From Parapedobacter flavus (GTDB lineage: Bacteria > Bacteroidota > Bacteroidia > Sphingobacteriales > Sphingobacteriaceae), in contig NZ_JAYKZZ010000022.1 in NCBI RefSeq assembly GCF_035818675.1, positions 62,001 to 126,000 of the forward strand: a DNA stretch of 64,000 nucleotides, given 5' to 3'. Below, piece by piece: positions 26,643 through 35,614 of the stretch. Position 1 is the stretch's first letter; every line of letters begins with the position of its first letter. Both the position numbers and the translations under genes were made by a program. The notes below the pieces were generated by a model. That model saw only the letters and a program-made list of their open reading frames with translations, made no database searches and was not told where the DNA came from.

Positions 26643-29088
26643 GTGTAGACTGCCGTTGCCTAGCCAGCGTCATGCTAGCTTGGTGGGTGCGTGGCGGGCG
26701 AATGTATGCCGAAGAATCCGCATTCCTCGCCACACTATCGGGCAGTTGCACGGGTAGGTCCATACGCACCGAATCATTGGTAATGGGCCGGCCTGCTGCG
26801 GGCGATTGATCATCTGCCCCAGGCGACTCCGGTGTGTCGGTCGAGTCGGCTGGAACGGCCGATGCCACGTCGGCGGGTGGTCGCCGGCGTGTCAATAGAT
26901 CCTCCTTCGAGATCGGCCGGTCGCCCGGTTTCCACACAAAGCCATCCAAAATCTCGGCCTCCTGCGGCACAAGGAACATGGGGTATAACTTGCTGTCCAT
27001 ACGGTTTATGGGAACGAACTTCACGATTTCATTGCTGTCCACCACGATCTTGATGCGGCTGCTCCGGCTGTGGTACATGTTGGTGTAAACCTGCTTCTCT
27101 TTATCGACGTTGTAGTAGATACTTTCCGCGTTGCCATCTACAAACATGCGGTCCAGTTCGTTATTGTCGAAAAACGCGGTAATCCGCCGACCTTTAATCT
27201 GGTTATACTTCGTGGAGTCCAGCTGGGTGTTCACCATGAAAGCGTTACCCATAAGGATCATGTTATCCAGCTGTTCGTTATGCACCTGCATGAAAATGGT
27301 ATCGGAAGTCATCTGCGACCCTTGGGCCCAGATCATGGGTCGCCCGAAAAAGCGCATCATCGAGTCGGGGTATCCATAATATACCGAGTCGGCGACCGCT
27401 TGTAAGTCCGATTTAAACAGCCGCACGTTGTAATACGCTTTGATAATGCGTGTTTTAGCGGTGTCGTTAGCCAGCGAGTCGGAAGGGATGGTATCTGTAG
27501 ATGGGCGCGAGAGTGCGGCGATGGCACCGGCCATGAGACTGTCCGCTTCGCCCCCCGTGGGGATGATGGCCCGGTCCCGCAGCAGGCTGTCGGCCGCCAA
27601 GCTTTGCGCCAGCGCATCGTGGCCCAGCTCGGCGCCAAGCGGCACCGCGTTCACGCGTTCGATATGAGTGGCCAGCAGGGCAGAATCGGTTGCCAGCTGT
27701 TCGCCGGCTATGGCGGTATCTTGTTGGATAATGGTGTCTTTCAGCACTGTTGCGAGGCTGTCGGGCGGTGCTTCGAGCGAGTCTAGCGGTAGGGCTGTAC
27801 GGTCTACCCGCGCGGTATCGGCGCCCGGTGGCAGGGCTGGTGCACGTACACTCGTGTCGCCCGGCTGCACCAATTCGTCCAAACCGCTGAAGCCATCCAT
27901 GCCACCGAAATCGTCGCCATACGACTCATCGGTAAATTCATCGAGCTCACCACCCTCGCGGTCAAGCTCGAAAACCCGTGGTACGTAGTCTTTGAGCAAA
28001 ATCAGCCGCGAAAAAAGCGTGTCGGCGGTGAGGTATATGGTATCGATGACGGGTGGTTCGTTGACCGGTGGCGCTAAGCTATCGGCAAAGAGGCTATCCG
28101 GAGGCAATAGCGGTTCGCTTATACTGTCTGCGAGGAGGCTGTCCGTAAGGAGGCTATCGCCCATCAGGCTATCTGCCGAAAGGCTGTCCCTGGCGGTACT
28201 GTCGCTACGGGTCACGGTCATTACCAGTGGGTTGCGGGTCATCGTGATCGATTCTTCGGTACGGTTGTACACGCCTTCGCCGCCGTAGCTGAAATATTGG
28301 TCGGCCGTATCGATAAACACCACATTTCCCACAGCGTGGCCATTGCCCGATACGCCGTCGTAGTAAATGCTATCGCCACGCAGGAATTTGCTTCCCTCGG
28401 TATATAGGTTGTCCAGGTCGAACCACGCTTGCTCGGTCTCCGTGTTGTACTTGCCCCGCTCGGTATACATATTGGCCCCATCGTTGCCCTTGATGTTGGT
28501 GGGACCATAGAAGTAGGTGTCTTTCGTATCCGAATTGTAGCGCATGGTGTCGGTATAAATCTTCACATCGGGCGTGCGCACGACGACGTCGTACCGGAAA
28601 TAAGCGTCCTTCGTATTGTCGAAGTAGTAAGCATTTTTACTGGTGATGGTATCGGTTGTGTTTACAATGCGTCCTCCACCCGTATAAGTGCCCACGCTGC
28701 TTTCCATGTTGTAAGTGAGGTAGTTGGTAGTGAGTATCGAATTCTCACTGACCATGCGTACGTTGTTGGTAAGGGTAGCCAGTTGCGTTTCGGCTACGTA
28801 GTGCAGCTTGTCGGCATAGATTACCGAGCCACTGGGCTGGGTGATGATGACTTTACCGAAGGCATCGAAAAACTGGCGCCCTTCGTCGTCGTTGTAGATG
28901 TAGCCGCTATCGGCGGAGAGGGTGGAGCCATGGTGTTCGTATACCGGCCGGTAGTTGATCATGCGGCCGGTAACGGCATTCAGCCGACTATGTGATGATG
29001 ACAGGAGGCGCAATTCATCCCGCTGCTGCGCCTGTAGCGCCGAACAGCATAGGGTAGAAATAGATATGAGCAACAGCCATTTTTTCAC
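26572..29088 (-). CDS. OstA/LptA-like outer-membrane biogenesis protein
   Basis: Secreted protein (838 residues) with an N-terminal signal peptide (LLLISISTLCCSALQA) and a beta-jellyroll of the OstA/LptA kind in the first 280 residues and again at about 560-700 (YADKLHY, MYTERGKYNTET, FMQVHNEQLDNMILMGNAF). Such proteins bind or shuttle lipopolysaccharide. Between the two parts, residues about 300-550 are low-complexity and rich in a repeated DSL motif plus Pro and Asp. The C-terminus is also Pro/Ala/Asp-rich. A perfect -7 element TACTTTTG (29101-29094) is just upstream. The end overlaps the SDR gene by 71 bases. Confidence 0.85.
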   Translation of the reverse strand: MKKWLLLISISTLCCSALQAQQRDELRLLSSSHSRLNAVTGRMINYRPVYEHHGSTLSADSGYIYNDDEGRQFFDAFGKVIITQPSGSVIYADKLHYVAETQLATLTNNVRMVSENSILTTNYLTYNMESSVGTYTGGGRIVNTTDTITSKNAYYFDNTKDAYFRYDVVVRTPDVKIYTDTMRYNSDTKDTYFYGPTNIKGNDGANMYTERGKYNTETEQAWFDLDNLYTEGSKFLRGDSIYYDGVSGNGHAVGNVVFIDTADQYFSYGGEGVYNRTEESITMTRNPLVMTVTRSDSTARDSLSADSLMGDSLLTDSLLADSISEPLLPPDSLFADSLAPPVNEPPVIDTIYLTADTLFSRLILLKDYVPRVFELDREGGELDEFTDESYGDDFGGMDGFSGLDELVQPGDTSVRAPALPPGADTARVDRTALPLDSLEAPPDSLATVLKDTIIQQDTAIAGEQLATDSALLATHIERVNAVPLGAELGHDALAQSLAADSLLRDRAIIPTGGEADSLMAGAIAALSRPSTDTIPSDSLANDTAKTRIIKAYYNVRLFKSDLQAVADSVYYGYPDSMMRFFGRPMIWAQGSQMTSDTIFMQVHNEQLDNMILMGNAFMVNTQLDSTKYNQIKGRRITAFFDNNELDRMFVDGNAESIYYNVDKEKQVYTNMYHSRSSRIKIVVDSNEIVKFVPINRMDSKLYPMFLVPQEAEILDGFVWKPGDRPISKEDLLTRRRPPADVASAVPADSTDTPESPGADDQSPAAGRPITNDSVRMDLPVQLPDSVARNADSSAYIRPPRTHQASMTLARQRQSTLTAFDATNRAVRDRARRHPATAV

Positions 29089-29102
29089 AGGGACAAAAGT
29101 AG

Positions 29103-29855
29103 CTAAAAAGCGCGGTATTCCCCATCATCACCGAGGCGGATATTGATGATGCCTGATTTTTCGATTTCAGGGTGTCGCTTATAAAGCCTGTTTTCCATCA
29201 CATTCACATCTTCGGAAAAATCAGCTGTAATTTCTACTATTTCGGTGTATTCAAAGAATGAAGAGAGGGCTTTGTCCTTATATAGCCGTTCGGAAAAAGT
29301 AATGTGTTGCCATTCTTCGAGGAGATTTTGATGGTCGCGGTCGAGGGAAACTGTATCCACGCTGACTTCGTCGTATCGTTGGTAGATTTCATGCAACTGC
29401 CCCTCGGCGAAATCCTCAAACCAGACGTCAAATTCTTCGGATGTATTTATGAATGTATTGTACTCTTCCTTGCACCGGGACATCTCGCTGCCAAGCGCAA
29501 CCATATCATCGGTTACACGGTCCTTGTTTGTCCGGAAATCGTCCATATCGATGTGGAACACGCCACTGTTGTCTAGTGGGCGGGCATGTACGGATTCGAT
29601 GATTCCGGCCACGGCTTGTAGCAGGCGTAGCCGCTGTCGGTATGGCGATATGGCGTAGAAGATTTCTTTCATATGCGAGATGGCCTTATCCAATCGGTGC
29701 TCATACTCCTCGCGCATATTTTTTAGCCGCCACACCTCGTCATGCAGGTGGATATATTTCGATAGTGTTTCCTTTTCCCAATCGGGTTGCGGCCTATCGC
29801 GGTGATACGCCAACTCGATAGTACGGAGCGGATGGTGGGTGATGTTTTTTTCCAT
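29103..29855 (-). CDS. hypothetical protein, helical
   Basis: A 250-residue cytoplasmic-looking protein that I do not recognise. It is highly charged and mostly predicted helix; stretches such as EVWRLKNMREEYEHRLDKAI suggest coiled coil. There is no signal peptide, membrane helix or catalytic motif. A perfect -7 element (TACTTTTG, 29880-29873) lies 17 bases upstream of the ATG, just past the terminator of the preceding gene, so it has its own promoter. It ends 14 bases before the OstA-like start. Confidence 0.75.
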   Translation of the reverse strand: MEKNITHHPLRTIELAYHRDRPQPDWEKETLSKYIHLHDEVWRLKNMREEYEHRLDKAISHMKEIFYAISPYRQRLRLLQAVAGIIESVHARPLDNSGVFHIDMDDFRTNKDRVTDDMVALGSEMSRCKEEYNTFINTSEEFDVWFEDFAEGQLHEIYQRYDEVSVDTVSLDRDHQNLLEEWQHITFSERLYKDKALSSFFEYTEIVEITADFSEDVNVMENRLYKRHPEIEKSGIINIRLGDDGEYRAF

Positions 29856-29891
29856 GGGTTCATCAATTGCAGCAAAAGTACAGAAAAAAAA

Positions 29892-29919
29892 AACGGCACC
29901 CCATTTCTGGAGTGCCGTT
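29892..29919 (-). terminator. terminator of the 205-residue hypothetical gene
   Basis: Minus strand 12-bp stem (AACGGCACTCCA / TGGGGTGCCGTT, with one G-U pair), a 4-base GAAA loop and a run of about nine Ts (29891-29884). Confidence 0.85.
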
Positions 29920-29985
29920 AAAATTGTTAGTTCAAGAAGTTCCGCTGATGTTGACTTGCGGACGATTGGACCGCGGTGCTTAGCA

Positions 29986-30603
29986 TCAGATTACAATAGC
30001 CGTTACCTTGTCGCTGTAATTCAACTCATCCGTATCATTGCCGATGTAGGTACAGCGAAATTCATATTCCACGAACTGCTGCAACCCAGCTACCGTCCGT
30101 TTGGATCCGTGGGCATCCACTTCGGTCCACGCATCGGCACTACCCGCCATCCGGTAAGCAAAGCGGTAGGCCCGGGCGTTGCGATGGGGTTTTACCTTCA
30201 GCCTGACGGCGCACGAGCCGAGCGACCCGTTGATGACCACGAAATCGATGGGCTGTGGACATAGGCCCTTGGGTTGGCGGGCCTTGGTGTGATCAAATCC
30301 GGCAGCCAAGATAAGGGCTGGGTCGCCCTTGGCCACCCGATGTACGCCCATAGCAAGCATCTGTAATCGGTTTTCCAGAATGGTCCGAGTTTGATTACGC
30401 TCTGTGGTGGTGGACTTGCCGCCACGGATAGCCGCTGCTACAGCCGCACGGAAATCGGTCAGTTCGGTTTCTAGTGCGACTACTTCATCGGCCACATCCG
30501 TAAAAAGCTCATTGCCGCTCATATTGGTGAATACCTTCTCGGCTGCATGGTCCAGCGCTTCTGTCGTTTTGCGCTTGAAACTAAATTTGGGTTTGTAATA
30601 CAT
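29986..30603 (-). CDS. hypothetical protein with a fibronectin-III-like C-terminus
   Basis: A 205-residue protein of unknown role. The N-terminal half is helical and charged (ALDHAAEKVF, VVALETELTDFRAAVAAA). The C-terminal half from about 115 looks like a beta-sandwich (RLKVKPHRNARAYRFAYR, QQFVEYEFRCTYIGN), reminiscent of fibronectin type III domains often tagged on Bacteroidota proteins of this size. No signal peptide. Good terminator downstream; the 42-bp repeat array lies upstream. Confidence 0.7.
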   Translation of the reverse strand: MYYKPKFSFKRKTTEALDHAAEKVFTNMSGNELFTDVADEVVALETELTDFRAAVAAAIRGGKSTTTERNQTRTILENRLQMLAMGVHRVAKGDPALILAAGFDHTKARQPKGLCPQPIDFVVINGSLGSCAVRLKVKPHRNARAYRFAYRMAGSADAWTEVDAHGSKRTVAGLQQFVEYEFRCTYIGNDTDELNYSDKVTAIVI

Positions 30604-30737
30604 AACAATTGAATTTAAGTGTTTAAAATTTAATGAATTAATCCACAGGTTAGGGTTGATGGTTCTGGCTTTACCGGAGGTATCCGGAGGTTGGGCTGAT
30701 GCGGCGGAACGTTTTTCCGGGTTTGAAGGTGTTCAAT

Positions 30738-31095
30738 GAGCTTTTGCTCATCTTCAACGCAGCATTGAAAGCGAGCAATGAACTTTTGTTTACCTTCAAC
30801 GCAGTATTGAAAGCGAGCGGTGAACTTTTGTTCACCTTCAACGCAGCATTGAAAGCGAGCGGTGAACTTTTGCTCATCTTCAACGCAGCATTGAAAGCGA
30901 GCAATGAAGTTTTGCTCATCTTCAACGCAGCATTGAAAGCGAGCAATGAACTTTTACTCATCTTCAACGCAGCATTGAAAGCGAGCGGTGAACTTTTGCT
31001 CACCTTCAACAAAGCATTGAAAGCGAGCAATGAAGTTTTGCTCATCTTCAACGAAGCATTGAAAGCGAGCAATGAACTTTTATACATGAGCAATA
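30738..31095. repeat. 42-bp tandem repeat array made of paired hairpins
   Basis: Eight full 42-bp units start at 30738, 30780, 30822, 30864, 30906, 30948, 30990 and 31032, with a partial ninth at 31074 and no length change between units. Each unit has two dyads: GAGCAA-7 bases-TTGCTC and TTCAA-7 bases-TTGAA, 3 bases apart. Because 42 is a multiple of three, both strands stay open: the plus strand (30699-31175) gives a 14-residue repeat around LLIFNAALKASNE, and the minus strand (31267-30671) one around SLLAFNAALKMSK. Neither has a recognisable domain, signal or ribosome site, so coding status is open. The rest of 30604-31309 holds nothing else that I recognise. Confidence 0.9.
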
Positions 31096-31309
31096 ACGCT
31101 TTCTCGGTGAGCAGGAGCTTCCCCCCGGGATGTAATAACCTGTCAAAGAACGATGCCCGTTGTCCATACCTGTAGGAAAGGGGCATATAACAAAATTGGG
31201 GAATATTGAGGCAGCGTGTTAGCAGTATCGTGCCAATCTGCAATCCGATCAATGGTATTTTTGGCACGATATTGATAATTGTTCGTGCAAAGGTCTTATT
31301 TGTAGGTGT

Positions 31310-32251
31310 TTAACGGTGTTCGTTGGGTAGGTGGCCAAAAGCGGCTTTATACTGTGTAGCGAAGTAGGACGGATGGTTGAACCCCACCATGGTGGCTACG
31401 TCGCCCACGGAATGGTCGTTGTTTTTCAATAGCTCGTGTGCCCTTTCCAACCGGGTAACCAGTATCAGCTTCTGGGGTGTAGATTTCTCTTGGTTTTCAA
31501 ACAACCGGTAGAGGTTGCGGCGGGAGAGGCCGACGTCTTGCGCGAGGCTGTCTACGTTGAACGTGGGGTCGGCGAAGTGCGTTCGGATGAGTTCTTCAGC
31601 CTGGCGCAGCCTATCTTCGTCTTGCGTGACGCGCGGCTTAGGTGTGGCCGCCATTAAATTGGTATGGTAGAGTTTCGCTACCTGATAAAGCGCTTCTTTG
31701 CAATATACATTCAATGCAAACCCTAGTTTATCTCTTGTATGAAGCCGGTCCAGGTACTTATATACGGTGTATGGAAGGAACCGGTGGGGGAGGGTTTTAC
31801 TTTCCGGCGCAGTGTCTTCGGTCGTTGCCGCAAGCTCGGCAAAGCGGTCAAACTCTTTCGCCAGCAAAGGGATGGCCCGGTGCGAGAAGCCGATGCAATG
31901 CGCAGTGGATGTGGATGTGCCCTGTTCGGGTTGCACCTCGATAGCTCCGGCCGGTCCCAGGACTGCGAAAAAGGCGAACGGGGGGATGTTGAGCTGCTTC
32001 CGGTCATTTCCGAACGCCCACCGGGTTGCGCTCTGGCCGTTGAGTACCAGTAGGAGGGTGCGGGCTGGCAACTGCAGTGTTACTCCTGTCGTCCCCGCAG
32101 GTACCTTCACGGCAACATAGAAAACGGTTGTGCCGGCAAACGCGCGCTCGGGTGGGCGGGATTTGCCGCTTATGCTTAACTGGATATGTTGCTCTATCGG
32201 CTTCAATAGGCCGCTTGGGTAGTGTTCACGGGTTAAAAATAGCAATCTCAT
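31310..32251 (-). CDS. AraC-family transcriptional regulator
   Basis: DNA-binding regulator of about 313 residues. The C-terminal 100 residues hold two AraC helix-turn-helix motifs: the first in FNVDSLAQDVGLSRRNLYRLF, the second in HSVGDVATMVGFNHPSYFATQYKAAFG. The N-terminal part has a weak cupin-like pattern (VKVPAGTTGVTLQLPA) that may sense a ligand. ATG at 32251 (MRLLFLTREH) was chosen; an in-frame ATG at 32347 lies inside the 81-bp repeat and adds 32 residues of doubtful quality. Targets are unknown. Confidence 0.85.
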   Translation of the reverse strand: MRLLFLTREHYPSGLLKPIEQHIQLSISGKSRPPERAFAGTTVFYVAVKVPAGTTGVTLQLPARTLLLVLNGQSATRWAFGNDRKQLNIPPFAFFAVLGPAGAIEVQPEQGTSTSTAHCIGFSHRAIPLLAKEFDRFAELAATTEDTAPESKTLPHRFLPYTVYKYLDRLHTRDKLGFALNVYCKEALYQVAKLYHTNLMAATPKPRVTQDEDRLRQAEELIRTHFADPTFNVDSLAQDVGLSRRNLYRLFENQEKSTPQKLILVTRLERAHELLKNNDHSVGDVATMVGFNHPSYFATQYKAAFGHLPNEHR

Positions 32252-32310
32252 GGCGAAAAAGCAAAGTTTGTACGACCATATATCCAATATCCCGTGAGTG
32301 TGCAGGAGAT

Positions 32311-32391
32311 TTGATTCTGCCTTGGCAAGGAGGTTCAAAAAACTCATATTGGAAATGGCGACAATCAGGCTTCTGAATTAGCGGCAAACGT
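32311..32391. repeat. 81-bp direct repeat, left copy
   Basis: Begins TTGATTCTGCCTTGG and ends GCGGCAAACGT. Compared base by base with 34124-34204 it matches at 67 of 81 positions without gaps, including an unbroken stretch of 21 bases around CTCATATTGG. The two copies bracket the PadR/membrane-protein pair. The gap 32252-32595 otherwise contains only the PadR promoter. Confidence 0.8.
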
Positions 32392-32558
32392 GAGGCAACC
32401 ATCCACTGTGCAGGCGGCTGTTAATGGGACAGCGATGAAAATATGGGCATCACATAGGATTTTTTTAGGGTGTAAATATAAGACGGCAGTATGTTGGATA
32501 GTATGAATGCCGCAACCAGAATGAGGAGTAACAATATAAAATAAAAGTAGAAAAATAG

Positions 32559-32588
32559 TTGTATACTTAGAACTTCTATGTATAATTG
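32559..32588 (+). promoter_or_regulatory. padR promoter, probably leaderless
   Basis: TTG (32559-32561), 19 bases, TATAATTG (32581-32588, one mismatch), 7 bases before the chosen ATG at 32596. Confidence 0.5.
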
Positions 32589-32595
32589 CAGTATT

Positions 32596-32946
32596 ATGAA
32601 GGAAGTTGGAAAAGACCTAGTTGCCAGCTCGCTCGCGCCGATGGTATTAATGATCCTTAAAAGGCAAGAAAGTTACGGGTACGAACTCATTCAGCATCTC
32701 AAGGAAAAATCAGGCGGCCAGCTCGATGTGGCTGAGGGCACATTATATCCAGTACTCAAAAAAATGGAAGGCAAGGGGTGGATAGAAGCTGATTGGAAGA
32801 AGGGTGATAATGGACGGGAGCGGAAGTATTACAAAATTACGAGCAAGGGGATGACAGCGCTCGATTCCCAAGTGGGGCAATGGGATTTTATTCATGATTT
32901 AATGCAGCAATTATGGCAACCTCATTTAACATTGAAAAAGCAGTAG
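32596..32946 (+). CDS. PadR-family transcriptional regulator
   Basis: Winged-helix repressor of about 116 residues, the short PadR class. The wHTH runs from LVASSLAPMVLMILKRQESYGYEL to the wing at RKYYKITSKGM (two pieces), with the recognition region GTLYPVLKKMEGKGWIEA. Members normally repress a neighbouring membrane or transporter gene until a ligand binds. Here the next gene encodes a membrane protein overlapping by 34 bases, a fixed pairing in Bacteroidota and Firmicutes. ATG at 32596 is preferred: it sits 7 bases after the promoter element. Confidence 0.93.
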   Translation: MKEVGKDLVASSLAPMVLMILKRQESYGYELIQHLKEKSGGQLDVAEGTLYPVLKKMEGKGWIEADWKKGDNGRERKYYKITSKGMTALDSQVGQWDFIHDLMQQLWQPHLTLKKQ

Positions 32947-34007
32947 CGAAGTACGTCGAATCAATCGCTGCGGAGGGTAGTCTACCCTCCGATGACGCTA
33001 AAGAACTTGCGAGTCATCTCCACGATTCCGTTGAGGTGCTCGCCAAACAAGGGCTAACCGAAGAAGAAGCCTTTACAATAGCCATCAAACGTTTAGGTAC
33101 GCAACGGCAATTGGTGAAGGAATATGGGAAAGTACGCCCTTCTTTAAAGGTTAACCGGATTTGGGTTTATTTCATTTTTGGATTTGCCGGATTGACCGGG
33201 CTTTGGGAATTAGGTAAAGCTTTGTTGACTGTTATCTACGGTAACGCCTTGAGAAGCGGTGGGGAGGTGCCCTTGTTTTCATCGCTATTGGTCGCAGCTA
33301 CACACCTGGTGCTTTGTGCCGCAATTGGCTTGCTGATATACCACAAACGCGCTGTCGCTGCCTATTTACAGCGCAAATTACAGCGACGTCCCCTGTTGAT
33401 GCTGGTTAATGCAGCCTTCCTCATGGGGCTGGCGGCATGGGTAAATAAAGTCGTGGCAATCAACAGCCAATTTGATAACGCGCTTTCCATTGCGCTCTAC
33501 GAATTCCAGAATTCCTATGTCGAATTCAGCTTTTATATGCTATTATTTATGCAGTTCATCGGCGTGGTTAGCCTATTTTTCACCATTCGGAACCCAGAGA
33601 ATGCAAGCTTAAAGCACCTTTTTAGCCGACCGTCTATCCCATTCCTTTTACTGGCTGGTTTTGCTACGGAGCTTTTGGCGGCATGCACACGGGTTCTCCC
33701 GCCCCATAATATGGCACTGATTGCCGGACTATATTTCGGGGTAATTTATTTTCTTGGCGCTTTTGCGATCAGTTATTACAATAGAACGAACGCTGTCAAG
33801 TACCTTTGCTGGTATGCTGTGTTTGGCATGGCTACTGAAATTATTGTTGGTATCCAAGCTGATTTGATTCGACTTGCAAGTGATTACGACACTTCAACCG
33901 CTTATAATGCCATCCTAACCCCTTACTTCGTGCTCGGATTAATGGTCGGCCTAATCGGCGGCTATAAGGCCGGCCGCTTTTTTAACTCTCGATTGTCTTT
34001 TTCATAA
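32913..34007 (+). CDS. membrane protein with N-terminal permease prefix domain
   Basis: Inner-membrane protein of 364 residues. The first 75 residues are a soluble helical domain (KYVESIAAEG, LASHLHDSVEVLAKQGLTEEEAF, IKRLGTQRQLVKEYG) like permease prefix domain 1, found ahead of FtsX-type permeases. About eight hydrophobic helices follow, but there is no FtsX/MacB extracellular domain. Function is unknown. It overlaps padR by 34 bases, so PadR very likely controls its level. The whole pair lies between 81-bp direct repeats. Confidence 0.8.
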   Translation: MATSFNIEKAVAKYVESIAAEGSLPSDDAKELASHLHDSVEVLAKQGLTEEEAFTIAIKRLGTQRQLVKEYGKVRPSLKVNRIWVYFIFGFAGLTGLWELGKALLTVIYGNALRSGGEVPLFSSLLVAATHLVLCAAIGLLIYHKRAVAAYLQRKLQRRPLLMLVNAAFLMGLAAWVNKVVAINSQFDNALSIALYEFQNSYVEFSFYMLLFMQFIGVVSLFFTIRNPENASLKHLFSRPSIPFLLLAGFATELLAACTRVLPPHNMALIAGLYFGVIYFLGAFAISYYNRTNAVKYLCWYAVFGMATEIIVGIQADLIRLASDYDTSTAYNAILTPYFVLGLMVGLIGGYKAGRFFNSRLSFS

Positions 34008-34123
34008 GGACGCTGCGGGTAACAAGCGCTTCACCCTGCGTTTGCATGCAGATAGGTTATATTATACCGGTACATGGCACTTTGATACAGAATAGGTGTT
34101 TTTTTGAGATGAAAAACGATCCC

Positions 34124-34204
34124 TTGATTCTACCCTGACAAAGAAGCTCAAAAAACTCATATTGGAAAAAGCGAGAACCAGGCTGCCAAATTAGAGGCAA
34201 ACGT
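34124..34204. repeat. 81-bp direct repeat, right copy
   Basis: Partner of 32311-32391 (67 of 81 identical, no gaps). It begins 116 bases after the membrane-protein stop. Frames are interrupted by stops in both copies, so it is not coding in this form. The remainder of 34008-34482 shows only a terminator and AT-rich sequence. Confidence 0.8.
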
Positions 34205-34215
34205 TAATTAAGTAC

Positions 34216-34258
34216 AAAATAAAAAAGCCCAGCATTACACTGGGCTCAATATTTTTTT
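34216..34258. terminator. bidirectional terminator
   Basis: Stem AGCCCAG (34226-34232) / CTGGGCT (34240-34246) with a 7-base loop. Ts follow on the plus strand (34251-34258) and As precede, giving Ts on the minus strand too. It can close both the PadR operon and the glycosyltransferase gene. Confidence 0.75.
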
Positions 34259-34482
34259 AGAGTGCACCACCAGAGCAATGTCCGATGAGGCACTTTGTTC
34301 TGCAAACGTACATAAAAATTAATTTGCAAATAAAATATCATTGATTAACGTATTTTATTTTATCCCTGACGATCTCCGCTATAATATCATTCTGGTTATG
34401 ATGAACAAAAAATCACGTATTTCCTCGTGAAATTATTAATCTGCTCAGATACTGAAAATTATTAAATGGCCGCCCGCTGCCG

Positions 34483-35475
34483 TCATTCATAAAAAGACCG
34501 TTGGAACATCGCAAACTCCCCCTTTCGGAACATAATCCGCGCTAGGAAGGCATGGATGAACCCCATGCCATACCCCAGCAATTGCACGTAGCTCGTTACC
34601 ACAGCTAGTAAACCGATCAAAAAGTTGCGGCTGCGTACTGCCGCATCTACCAGGATGAAGCCAGCGTGCGCAAGCAACAAGATTAAAAAATAAGGAGATA
34701 AAAACAGCGAAAGCGCTAAAATGAAAACAACCCCTAGGGTGAATACCGCAGGGGCCAAATGCACTACTTTTAACGAATGGGGATGCCGCTTATACAGATT
34801 GATGCGCGCAATGCCCGAATTATACACCTGCTTGAAAAACCGCCGTAAACTGGTACGCCGCCGATGATAAACATACGCTTGTTTGATGAGGCGTGTCCTG
34901 AAGTCGGCCCTGATGACCCGGATGCTCATATCGATGTCTTCTCCGAAACGCATCGCTGAAAACCCACCCGTGCGCTCAAACACCGCTTTGGAATACCCCA
35001 TATTGAAGCTTCGTGGATGGAATTTATCCAGCTTTTCACTTCCGCCGCGGATGCCACCGGTGGTAAAGAAGGAAGTCATGGAATAGTTGATGGCCCGTTG
35101 CAGCAACGTGAAATCGGCCCGCGCTTGGTCGGGTCCGCCGAACGCATCGGCGTATTCCGATGCGAGGGACTGCCGCAGGGTTTCGATATAGTGTTCCGGC
35201 AAAACACAGTCCGAGTCGAGGAAAACCAGATAGTCGCCTGTTGCCGCCTTACTACCCGCATTGCGCGCCGGGCCTGGACCAGCATTCTCTATAAATAGGT
35301 AGTTGATGTCCAACTTGGACTGGAACGCCGCTGCCACCGTTTCGCAGCTATGGGTGGAACCATCTTCTACAATGACCACTTCGAAAGCCGAATCGGTCTG
35401 GCAAGTGAGGCTATCCAACAGGTCTTTTATTTCGTTGGGTCGGTTGAATACGGGTACGATTACGGATAGGTGCAT
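34483..35475 (-). CDS. family 2 glycosyltransferase, membrane-linked
   Basis: Transfers a sugar from a nucleotide donor, probably to a lipid or surface glycan, at the cytoplasmic face. It has 330 residues: GT-A domain with LSVIVPVFNRPNEIKDLLDSL in two parts (VIVPVFNRP, then LLDSL), VIVEDGS, GPGPARNAGSKAATGDYLVF and the metal-binding LDSDCVLP. A second conserved part is RFGEDIDMSIR. Two or three hydrophobic helices at the C-terminus (about 235-300) anchor it. It is not in a polysaccharide cluster, so the product is unknown. Confidence 0.9.
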   Translation of the reverse strand: MHLSVIVPVFNRPNEIKDLLDSLTCQTDSAFEVVIVEDGSTHSCETVAAAFQSKLDINYLFIENAGPGPARNAGSKAATGDYLVFLDSDCVLPEHYIETLRQSLASEYADAFGGPDQARADFTLLQRAINYSMTSFFTTGGIRGGSEKLDKFHPRSFNMGYSKAVFERTGGFSAMRFGEDIDMSIRVIRADFRTRLIKQAYVYHRRRTSLRRFFKQVYNSGIARINLYKRHPHSLKVVHLAPAVFTLGVVFILALSLFLSPYFLILLLAHAGFILVDAAVRSRNFLIGLLAVVTSYVQLLGYGMGFIHAFLARIMFRKGEFAMFQRSFYE

Positions 35476-35614
35476 GGATGTCTTCTTTCCGTAAACAAGA
35501 CGGCACCCGCTGCGGATACGCTAGTCGTTTTGCCGCTTTTTATGCAGAAATCATTGAAATTGAAAATATTGGTTATTTTTATTAGCGTTTTGAATAGGGC
35601 ACTCGTCTTTACTA

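Noticed and set aside
30738..31095. CRISPR array
   Set aside because: Units abut with no unique spacers, and no cas genes are nearby; it is a tandem repeat.
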